DNA from: Lota lota
Lineage: Eukaryota; Chordata; Actinopteri; Gadiformes; Lotidae
NCBI GenBank assembly: GCA_026745465.1
Contig: JACYXH010000019.1
Span: 1,337,595-1,401,594, forward strand
DNA: 64,000 bases
Direction: 5' to 3'
This document shows, one piece after another, positions 45,654-64,000 of the stretch (positions are counted from its first letter, which is position 1; every line of letters starts with the position of its first letter). The translations under genes and the position numbers were made by a program. Under the pieces are notes generated by a model that worked only from the letters and a program-made list of their open reading frames with translations, had not been told where the DNA came from and made no database searches.

Positions 45654-48594
45654 GACCGAGCGCAAGTGGTTGTGTGATGGTTGGTGTGTGATCAAGTACT
45701 ATACCAGTCTGCACAATTTTGTTATTTTTTGTTTGTTTTATTTCATTGCTTACCAAGATGTATGAACCATAAGAGGCCATTTTTCTTTTTTGTCTTTTCA
45801 TTCAGAAAATTCTTTTTGTATTTTCATGTGTAGAATGTGTGTTCTCATTTTATTTTATTTTACCAATCTGGGGAGGGGTGGGGACATTGCTTTGAATGCA
45901 TGGGGTTTCAGTGAGTGAATGAATGCGTTAAAGGATGGATGGATGGATGACTGCATGCAGCAGATGGGAGGGGGCAATTGCACAACACATCGTTTTATTT
46001 CACCAGCTCTCCAGCCCTCTCCAGATGTAACAAGTCAGTTGCTAACGTTAGCTTTTTCTTCATGCTCATCCGATTGTCGAACCACCACTTTAGTTTGTAT
46101 GTATTTCCCCTCGCCCTCCCCCCCTCCCAACCCCCTCCCCCTTCTGGCAACTGTGCCCAGGAACTGGGGATTGGGCAAATCATGAGGGACATTATTATGT
46201 GTGTGTGTGTGTGAATGAGACATGAGCGTGTGCGTGCGCCTGTGTTCATTTACTGTTTGTAGAATTGAGTTAAGACTACAGGTACACGAGTGTGTATGAG
46301 TGTGTGATGGAGAGAGAGGGTGTGCATGCCCTTCTTTTGTATGCGTATGAATGCACATTTGTGCCTAAGAACTTGGATAGGTTGAGTGGCCATTCAGACA
46401 TTAACCTTTTTGAGAGATCGATTGCGTGTTTGTGTGTGATCTGTGTCGGTGCTGAGCACAGCGTATGTAAAAAGAAAAACAACAAATGTACGTGACTTTA
46501 TATCGTAAACATTTTCTAGTCCATTCTGGGTGGGCAGGGGCGTTCTGAGAGAAGGTTAGTCTCGTCTGTTCATTTTGTGTTTGTTATTTTATTTTTATTT
46601 TTTTCTGGTGTGCGATCGCGTTGCCTTTCGTCAGCTCTCGAACTTGTGAATGAAAGAAGTAGAGCGTTCTGACGTTTCCGATAAAAGAGGAAAAAAGAAT
46701 ACAGCATCTTCGCGTGCGTGTGTGCACCCGAGGGTGCATGTGGTGTTCGCATACTGTGTTACTTCGTTGTTGCAATTTGATAATGACGAGTTTTTCTTTT
46801 TTTTTTATGAAAAATATATATGAATATATACATTATATACAAAGTTTAAAAAAAGTATTTGGACTAAGATAATGAGCACTTGGGGCTGCTATTTTTGTTG
46901 TTTATTTTGATTTAGCTTTTTCCTTTTTTATTTTTTATTACCGCCAGGTGAAGTGCGTTTGTATTATTTCTTTCTTAAGAAAATATTGAATGTATTCCAA
47001 AAAATATGGCAAGATAACCGTGCTGATACCAGATATATTTTTTTTGTTTTGTCAAAAGATTTCAAAAATGTAAACCTACAAAAAAAAGCTTAAAAGACAT
47101 GCAAGGTCTTTCTCTTTTTTTTTAACAAAGGAAAAAGAAGGAAGAGAAAAAAAACTGGCGACTGATACAGTTGAACATACTGCCTCTACAATCCTGGTCG
47201 TACTAACGGTGACGATTTAATTCAAAGAAAGGACTTTCTATTCCATACTAGAGCTGTGGTCGTTTACAACCCGCATGGATTTCCGTGGGTGGAGTTTTAC
47301 TTTATTTTTGTTTATTTTGACTTTACTTTGTTTTTTTTCCCTGTCATGGGTTGGGCTTTGCAAGTGTGCTTCTGCCATCGAGACATTGACTGGTGACGCT
47401 TTGAAAACAGACACAGAATCCCAATAAGACATAAAGAAATATATATGTATATACATTTATATATATATATATATATTGGACTCCTGTTCGCCTTGGTTGT
47501 TCTGAAGAGGAGGAGGAGGTTGAGGAAGAGACTTAACGATCAACAATGGAGCTGTGTTGGGAGGGGACAACGGCAGAAAAAAAAATCAAAGATTCTCTTC
47601 ATTTTTTTGTGAAGAGTGCTGACCTGAAGCCAGTCATGGAATGGGGGGACGGAAGGGCGGCGGTTATAAGGGGTTTCAGGATGGCGTTCCCGCCAACTCC
47701 GCCTCCCCCTTCCCCCTCACGAAGGCACTCGCCCTGCCCTCCACAACTCGCCTATGCACTTTTTGTTCAGACAAGCTGTGAGGTACCAATTTGGGGACGG
47801 GGAGCACAATTACAAAAAAGACAACAAACGGGAGGTTGAACGGCTCGGGATTTTTCCTTTGAAGAAAAGAAGGAGAAAAAGTAGTTAGAAAAAAAAACGC
47901 GATATTCCCAACTTTATGAAAAACAAGACTTAACAAAGAAGCGCGTCTTCTTTCACCTCCTGTACATACTTATTTTTTTCAATAACCTTTGAGAGACGTT
48001 AGAGCGGGCGAGAAAAACATTGCAGAACGGATGAAGGAAAATTCATGAGACATTGAGAGTAATGAATGTTCTACTCAACCAACCCCCCCTTTTTTTTTTA
48101 TATAGTCTACGATAAACAACTTTTTTGTGTAGGGGTTCTCTTTATGTCTGCTTTCCCTGCTTCTATAGAGCAAGAGAACGAATGAAAGAGAGGATGAGAG
48201 ACCACCACTTAGACTGAAGGGTTTTGGGGACATACTGTAGTGCCCCGCTCGCACCAAGGGAGTGACCTGACTGGCCGTTTTCAAGGGTCACCCCACAGAA
48301 GAGATGCTGCATTTAAACAGGTTGCCCCCAGGCCTAGGTGTCTCGTCCTGCTCCGACAGACCAGAGGAAGAGTTACGGGACGAGAGAGAGGAGGCGGGAT
48401 TGGAAGGTGTGGGTTAGGAGACCTCCCTTTACCGCCTCACCTGCCCGGAGAAACGGGATTGAACTAGCTGGAAAGAAACCGTGATGTTGGTGAGACGTGT
48501 TTTTATATTGACAACATTATTCATTTTCAAAATCGTGCTCTTTTCTGCTTTCTTTATAACTCTCAAATCTTGCCTGCAGCACCTTTTAACGTTA

Positions 48595-48857
48595 GCCTGA
48601 CATTGCCAGACCAATTCGCAAATGCAGATCAAAATGCCTCTAGACCTGCAACCAATCAGAGCCACTAAACGTATGCGACATGTGGCATCCATCTTGGTTG
48701 TTTAGGAAAATGCCTCAATGGCGCTCCCATGGGGCGCTCCTCTGAAGAGTCATCCTATCAAACCTGCCCCATATTAGATACACGGTTGTGATTGGCCAGG
48801 TTCTGGCCAGGTCAGCAAATAAAACATGAGCTCGTAAATCCATCTGGTTCCCAGGCT
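48595..48857 (+). repeat. Dispersed repeat family A, copy 3
   Basis: It shares ATCCATCTTGGTTGTTTAGG, AATGCCTCAATGGCGCTCCC, CATATTAGA, AATAAAACATGAGCTCG and GGTTCCCAGGCT with the copy at 33270. The foldback element follows directly. Confidence 0.8.
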
Positions 48858-49153
48858 ACTTTAAAGGGCCCCTATTTTACCACCATGTGGGAGTGTGAGT
48901 AGCCATTACAAGCCATTTCTAAACGTGCTGTGACTTGGTGACATCACAAGTCGGAGTGCCACCTAGATGGACGCTAGATAGATAAGCCTGCCAGGGGCTA
49001 CAGTCCACTGGGTAGGCTAGTAGACTGATCTATCCAGCACCCATCTGGGTGGACAGTCCCACTTGTGATGTCACTAAGTCATAGGGCAGGGCAGATTTTG
49101 AATCGGCTTGTAATGGCTATTCACACAAAGTTAAACAAGGGACCCCTTAAAGT
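48858..49153. mobile_element. Foldback/MITE-like non-autonomous DNA transposon
   Basis: The left end (ACTTTAAAGGGCCCC ... TGTGAGTAGCCATTACAAGCC) and right end (GGCTTGTAATGGCTATTCACA ... GGGACCCCTTAAAGT) are inverted copies with a few mismatches. Internal parts such as GTGACATCAC and GTGATGTCAC also pair, so almost the whole 296 bp can fold back on itself. It has no coding capacity. The superfamily is not determined because target-site duplications could not be fixed. Confidence 0.75.
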
Positions 49154-50945
49154 GGCAATCTCAAATATTTCCGTTTCGTTTACTTTGGCGATAAGCGGTA
49201 ATCGTTTCAATGGATCCCAATTTTGTCACCACCGACACCCAGTTTGTTACAATCATAACACTGCAAATTCAAGGGCTTTAATCAGTGGGCCATAGGCTCC
49301 ATCACCATCGTGTTACATAATTGACGATTAGATAGACTTAACAGACATCTATTTAGATGAAAATCTAGAGATTTCCACTGTAAGTACGGGTTTCAGTTTA
49401 GAGTCTGTCATATTGTGCCCAATACATTTTATCTTCTAAGCGTTCTGTCTGTTTTTACAGGGTTCCTGTCCAGTGGTTGTTCAGACGCGAGCCACCCTTT
49501 AAGAAGATCCACTGGCCGCCCTGGTATTAAATCCCCAGCCCCTGTCCCCCTCCTCCTTCAACACCGAAGACCACCCCACCCCAACCCGACATATTGACCT
49601 TGAACCGGACTAATCATTGGCTTTGTCAAGACCGGCCACCGGCTCACATCGGTGATGGTGCTAGTCAAGGTCTCGGGACTTAAACCGTGGGCCGAGTCCG
49701 GAAAGAAGGAGACGTGAAGAATGGACGTCTTTAAAAAATAAATAAATAAAACTTAATTGAGGATGGGGTGGAATTCTTCTTCCTCGACCCGGAGACTGGT
49801 GTGGGGGATGGGTGCCGGTTGGTGTGGAGGTCTTCCCAACCCTAGGGGACCGACTTGGGGACGGGCTGTCGGGGGTCTTGTGTTCGGTGGACGTCATGTC
49901 ATAACATCCTGGTTGGCTTAGAAACCGGCCAAGCTGAACTGTTGTATAAAACAATAATAATGTGTACAAAAAAATCTAAACAAAAACAGCAAGAGACTTC
50001 TCAATGGGACTTCGAATCCCTTTAGTTCCTTGGTTTTTACACTGATTTACACGTAGGTTCCGTGGTCACACACACAATTTACACTTTACACACACTAAAC
50101 ACACACTTTACACACACACAATTTACACTTTATACACACAATTTACACATCTCGCACATGCACACACACACATCATTTACACATCTCACACATTGAGATG
50201 TGTAAATGGTGTGTGGTGTGTGTGTGTGTGCACGACATTGAAACTCATACTACAGTAATTGCAACAAAACACGGACAAGCAGACGCGCTTGCTAGATATA
50301 AACTTAAGCATTGTGCTTTGTAAATAATGTAAATGTTATTGTTCTTTAATTTTTTATTTTGTTTCCTTCTGTTAAGTATTTGTTCGACATGCCTTTAAAA
50401 AGTTAGAAATTCCTGTTTGGCAAATTGAAAATGTTCTCCGGAACGATTGACAAATTTAAGTTTGAAATCACCTTGATAAATATATTTTTTGATTTTGTTA
50501 GGAGACGGAAGAAAACAAAATGTTAAAACTAGGAACTGTTTGTCTGTTGGACAACAGAGCATGTTGTCTGTGCCATGTTAACTCGGTACTTTGTATGTTC
50601 AGCCAGCATAGTTTGGGCTATCATAGCAAACGGTCCCATTAAGTTTAGATTCTGATTAGGGAGAGGGTTATGGGTGGCATTATTTCCATTGTTTCTATGT
50701 TTTTAGTTTTCTTTCTTGTTTTCCTTTTTTAAATGAGCAGATTTTTTTTTCTTCCATTTTCCAGTGTTGGTAACCAGTCACAAAGGCGCATGCCTGTGAT
50801 TGGCTGGAGTGTGTACAGTCACGAGCTGCACTGATTGGGCGATGACTGAGAGAAATGGGTTTTGAAAACCCCAGAGAGAAACATCAATGAGGGTACAACT
50901 TGGAAAAATGGACAGAAAATATGTACATAGTTTGGGTTTTGTTTG
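49154..50945. other. Distal gigyf1 3' UTR or flank, no gene seen
   Basis: It holds ACAG-preceded GC-richer sequence at 49460-49930 that resembles an exon or UTR segment, CA-rich sequence at 50065-50175 and a hairpin at 50174-50208. No protein-coding frame is supported. Confidence 0.4.
50174..50208. repeat. Perfect 15-bp hairpin, extended by CA/GT arms
   Basis: The left arm 50174-50188 (CATTTACACATCTCA) and right arm 50194-50208 (TGAGATGTGTAAATG) are exact reverse complements with a 5-base loop. Flanking CA-rich sequence on the left and GT-rich sequence to about 50232 extend the pairing imperfectly. Confidence 0.9.
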
Positions 50946-50948
50946 AAT

Positions 50949-50965
50949 AATAAATTTGAAATAAA
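50949..50965 (+). terminator. gigyf1: Distal poly(A) signals, gigyf1
   Basis: Two AATAAA hexamers (50949-50954 and 50960-50965) follow GTACATAGTTTGGG, an arrangement typical of a 3' UTR end. Transcription of wrap53 probably begins a few hundred bases downstream. Confidence 0.5.
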
Positions 50966-51240
50966 ATGGCATTTAACCTTGATTTACTCAGTTTGTTTCA
51001 GTCTGTCTCCACGCCTGTGCACAAATAAAAGTGCTACACATATAGCACAAATATACAACAATAATTGTATTTTATTTTTACTTTATTCATAGAGTTAACC
51101 CTATGTTTATGCAATACAGGGACTAACTATAAAAAGTATGCAATACAATTGTTTTCAAGCCATAGCTTAACAAAAAAAAACATAATACAGTAAACATTAG
51201 AATATGCTTTAAAAGAAAACTACATGGGGTGTATCTGGTA

Positions 51241-51295
51241 CTGCGTCATCATGTCAAATCTCGCGATAGTTTCGAGCGGAACACATGGCGGCTTG
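51241..51295 (+). promoter_or_regulatory. wrap53: Candidate wrap53 core promoter
   Basis: Within 55 bp there is TGCGTCATC (CRE-like), TCTCGCGATA at 51259-51268 (close to the TCTCGCGAGA promoter element) and ACATGGCGGC at 51283-51292 (YY1-type, usually at start sites). They sit about 690 bp upstream of the wrap53 ATG. CpGs are otherwise scarce here. Confidence 0.4.
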
Positions 51296-51800
51296 GAGTG
51301 TTTACAATTTCGTTACTAGTTGATGAATAAATGTGGTCAAAGCTTTTTCTCAAGCCGGAGGCAACTAGTCCAAGAAACGACTGACCCATGAGAGGAGAAG
51401 CTCTGTTTATTATAGTCAAATCAGAGGCCAGACTGATCACAACACACTCAAGGTAGCAGTAGTTAGCATCTGCTGAAGCTAGTAGGAGCATTGGAGTGTC
51501 GTAATGTTCAATGCAAAAAGCGTGTAGTAGTAGTGTGACTAATATATTAATACTAAAGCCTAAAATGTAACCGCACCAGCTACGTTTTGTCATTAAACGT
51601 TGTAAGCTCTGGGAGCTTTAATGCTCAAATGTGCCGATCAATTTGATTTACATGTATATCAAAACGTATGTATGTGTGTCGATTTATATTTTTGTGTTCC
51701 TTTTAACGAGAACTGTTCTCCACTTCTCTGCTCCCATTATGTATCTCTATCTCTGCCAACCTCATCGCCGCCATCTGTCCCATTCCCTTGCGGCCCCTAG

Positions 51801-51900
51801 GAGAGCCTGTGCTGGGATGTCCCCGTCCTTCGTCCGCCTCAAACACCCTCACTGTCGGAAGAAGCGAGGCCACAGCTCCTACTACTTCACCTACGTCTGA
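51801..51900 (+). other. Exon-like block with 27-codon ORF upstream of wrap53
   Basis: CGGCCCCTAG at 51791-51800 looks like an acceptor. The block then has ATG 51817, starting MSPSFVRLK and ending SSYYFTYV before TGA at 51898-51900. Third positions are strongly C/G-biased, unlike the surrounding DNA, which suggests real coding selection. It is 72 nt upstream of the wrap53 ATG on the same strand, so it may be an upstream ORF in the wrap53 leader or the last exon of something else. I do not recognise the peptide. Confidence 0.4.
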
Positions 51901-51972
51901 TACTCGAATAATTAACAGACTCTGCTTGGGTGGCTCATATTGACTGTTGGAAGAGCTTTGAAGAAGAAGAGG

Positions 51973-61976
<10,004 letters not shown>

Positions 61977-62350
61977 GGACCCCGGGACCCCCTGTCACAA
62001 CCCCATCTCCATGCGTCCTTATTCCAACTCATCCCCCGATCACTGGGTGTCTGTGGTTGTTGGTTTTTCTATTCCCTGCTTTTTATTTCATTTTTTTGGT
62101 TCAGGGATCCTCCCTTTCTCCCTCGCTCTCTCAATCCCCCTCAATTTCTTGCCCTCCGTTTATCCTTTGCTCTGACGCTGTCTCTCTCACTTCCTCTGTC
62201 TCTCTCTCTCTCACTCCCTCTCTCTTGCTTTTTCCCTCACTATCTCTCCTTCTTTCCCTTTTGAAATGCCTGGGCTTGGCTTGGCTGTTTTTGATACAGG
62301 GAGCTTTTCCTTTTAAAGTCTTTGAGAATAAAGAGAATGTTTTTCCTCTC
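61977..62350 (+). terminator. wrap53: wrap53 3' UTR and poly(A) signal
   Basis: The stop TAG is at 61974-61976. AATAAA at 62327-62332 is followed by T-rich and GT-containing sequence, giving a 3' UTR of about 370 nt that is CT-rich between 62110 and 62250. Confidence 0.65.
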
Positions 62351-63400
62351 CCTCTGTCCACCTAAACATCTACTACTCTTCCAACACCTCACCTGACTGC
62401 CGATGGTGGATAGCTAACGACCGTAGCCACAGTCGTACATTCAGACCATTTTAGTGGTGGGGTGAACATTGCACATAAAATGTCCCTTGTGACAGTTTGA
62501 ACAAGCGATCACTAAACCTCACTTGACAACCACGTTCGCTCCTGTGGCTGGTGGTTCCAGTTATTGTTTCTCTTGAGTCGTGCTGTCAAAGCTGTAATAT
62601 TGGACACAAAAAAATGTATGTATATTTTAAGACCCACTGACCGGTTCTCATGACAACAGAGGGGAAACACAGGGCGTAATCGCCCTCATTCAATGGAATC
62701 TGTATTTAATGACTGACCGTGATAATTACTCCTCTCGCCTACATCGGTGACTTTAACACTCCCCAGAGAGTCCTGACCGTACAGGAATTGCCAACTGATG
62801 TCCAGCTTGTTGTTTTCCTAGCTTAATGTGTTGATGTTGTTCTGGTTTATTTGTATTGGGGGAGCTGTTGCTGTCGTGGTGCCTGTGGTTGCTTATAGTG
62901 CTGGGCTGTAAAAGTGTATTTTTATAAAAAGCCAGAAATCATGGATGTTTTTCTATCAATTTGCTGTGAAAAGCTTGTTTTCTTTAACATAATAACAATC
63001 TGCAAACAGATGCTGTATGTGTCTTTATTAATCGTTGATTGGTTTTTAATGTGGTCTATTTTCAAGTAAATCACCATTCTAGTTTAAATGTGCTCTTTTT
63101 GATGGATGGCGTTATTGAAGACAAATAGTCCAGACAAATTTGAGCTGCGAGAGTTTTTAAGTGACATTAGTCGCCTGAAACCGAAACATTACAGACATGT
63201 AAGAAAGTAACCGAATCCTCAGCGGTTATTCTGGTTCCCATTAAGACTCGATTTAGATACAATGGTCTCGCTACGGGCCATTAATGACTATTATTCTAGA
63301 TGGATAGATCATTCGTATAAAAAAAGATATTCTTCACACTTTCGCTCTCTTATGCATTTTTATTGCACATTTCCTTCAGATGACCCGAGATAATATATTT
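62351..63400. other. Intergenic region between wrap53 and the next gene
   Basis: AT-rich unique-looking sequence. I see no coding frame or repeat here. Confidence 0.5.
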
Positions 63401-63601
63401 GATCATTCCGAGACAGTTTTGCGCGCGCTCTCAAATCAGTGCAGCTTAGAAGGCGGTTGGTTATCTTGCGCTTATGGAATGAAATTATTCATAGTATAAT
63501 TTTTTTACCTCTGATTTTGTAGGAAAACACGCACTTTGTGTGTGTGAGAGAGCGAGTGTGAAGGCAAAGGAGCAGTCTCCAACAGAAAGTCGAGTGTGTG
63601 T

Positions 63602-63614
63602 GTTGCTTGGCAAC
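63602..63614. promoter_or_regulatory. RFX X-box-like motif
   Basis: GTTGCTTGGCAAC is a near-palindrome of GTTGC and GCAAC half sites with the spacing of RFX X-boxes, one base shorter than the classical 14-mer. It lies 50 bp upstream of a candidate donor (GT at 63665) and about 280 bp upstream of the ATG of the partial gene. Confidence 0.5.
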
Positions 63615-63873
63615 CGCCTCGGAGCGACATGAGACTCGTGAGGATGCGAGAGATGGCAAAGAAGGTAAAATACACTGTGTGTGTAATAATTGCTTATCCA
63701 GTACTGCAATGAATGTCGCGGTCGGAGACTCTCAGGACTCAACCCCTTAACTAAGTGTGTGTTTGTACAGATGGAGGCCCTTTCAGCCTCCATCTGCCAG
63801 GTACAAAGTAGGCCTAGACTAGTGTCGTCATTAAAATATCCCTTCTGACGGTCCTTGTGTCCACATTTCCCAG

Positions 63874-64000
63874 GGGGAGAGAGTCCATCACAACCAATGA
63901 GGCCTCCTTTGTTTGACACACACAACACGCAAAAGGTCGTGGAGTTGTACCGGGCCGCCCTCATTAGGCCACTGTTCCTCATCCTCACCCTTCAACATGT
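63874..64000 (+). CDS. 5' end of an unidentified gene (partial, runs off the window)
   Basis: TTTCCCAG ends at 63873, and the exon then carries ATG 63897, beginning MRPPLFDTHNTQKVVELYR and open to the window edge (34 codons). Codon use (GTC GTG GAG, CGG GCC GCC CTC) looks coding, and the encoded stretch contains a plausible amphipathic helix. A candidate leader exon ends at 63664. Its own ATG (63629) frame would end in a TGA overlapping the main ATG, as ATGA. The start context is weak (C at -3). I do not recognise the family; the nearby X-box hints at a ciliary gene. Confidence 0.45.

Larger units (their letters stand above)
44790..50970 (+). other. gigyf1: Probable long 3' UTR of gigyf1
   Basis: No coding frame with splice support lies between the gigyf1 stop and the wrap53 leader. 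AATAAA occurs at 45525-45530 and twice at the far end (50949-50954 and 50960-50965), suggesting short and long 3' UTR isoforms of about 0.75 and 6.2 kb. A (CAG)n tract follows the stop at 44804-44824. The region also includes short (GT)n runs, T-rich blocks and three repeat elements (family A, a foldback element and a hairpin). An unlinked noncoding transcript in the distal part cannot be excluded. Confidence 0.5.

Noticed and set aside
51249-51593. 114-residue minus-strand frame upstream of wrap53
   Set aside because: No homology recognised and AT-rich codon use. It overlaps the candidate wrap53 promoter, so it was left out.
63485-63988. 167-residue minus-strand frame at the right edge
   Set aside because: It has no recognisable domain and contains CA-repeat sequence. 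The opposite strand has a better exon with an acceptor and coding-like codon use.

Overview
The window looks like vertebrate nuclear DNA, most likely from a teleost fish. The genes have many small exons with GT..AG introns and proteins clearly homologous to human ones. The introns are short, long CA/GT and GA/CT microsatellites are very abundant, and there are many tRNA-derived SINE copies of the fish type. I see no prokaryotic operons, CRISPR arrays, integrase/transposase operons or phage genes. The species is inferred, not proven.

Layout. (1) 1981-9281, minus strand: a complete 10-exon gene for a 993-residue ELM2-SANT-C2H2 protein of the MIDEAS/TRERF1/ZNF541 family, the scaffold subunits of the HDAC1/2 mitotic deacetylase complex. 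(2) 9.3-23.2 kb: about 14 kb of intergenic or 5' noncoding DNA with microsatellites, SINEs and one convincing orphan exon on the minus strand (19546-19612). (3) 23.2-50.97 kb, plus strand: gigyf1. It has a CpG-rich candidate promoter near 23.3 kb and 23 coding exons from 26551 to 44789 (1066 residues). A possible 6-kb 3' UTR contains several repeats and ends at a double AATAAA near 50.95 kb. (4) 51.2-62.33 kb, plus strand: wrap53 (TCAB1), with 10 coding exons from 51973 to 61976 (560 residues) and a poly(A) signal at 62327. (5) 63.6-64 kb: an RFX X-box-like motif followed by the 5' end of an unidentified plus-strand gene that runs off the window.

Every exon junction in the three complete genes was checked for splice dinucleotides and phase. 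All chains stay in frame from ATG to stop, and all three genes appear intact. Their products work in unrelated processes: chromatin deacetylation, 4EHP-mediated translational repression, and Cajal-body/telomerase RNA trafficking. The linkage is therefore probably positional rather than functional. tp53, which overlaps WRAP53 head-to-head in mammals, is not seen here.

The most interesting signals are in how the genes are built. Two splice acceptors sit directly behind very long (GT)n tracts and a third behind an almost pure C tract. There is an in-frame alternative donor just after the gigyf1 GYF domain. Two near-perfect hairpins and several inverted or dispersed repeat families are present. 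I did not find an undescribed multi-gene system; this is an ordinary vertebrate locus with unusually repeat-loaded splice sites.
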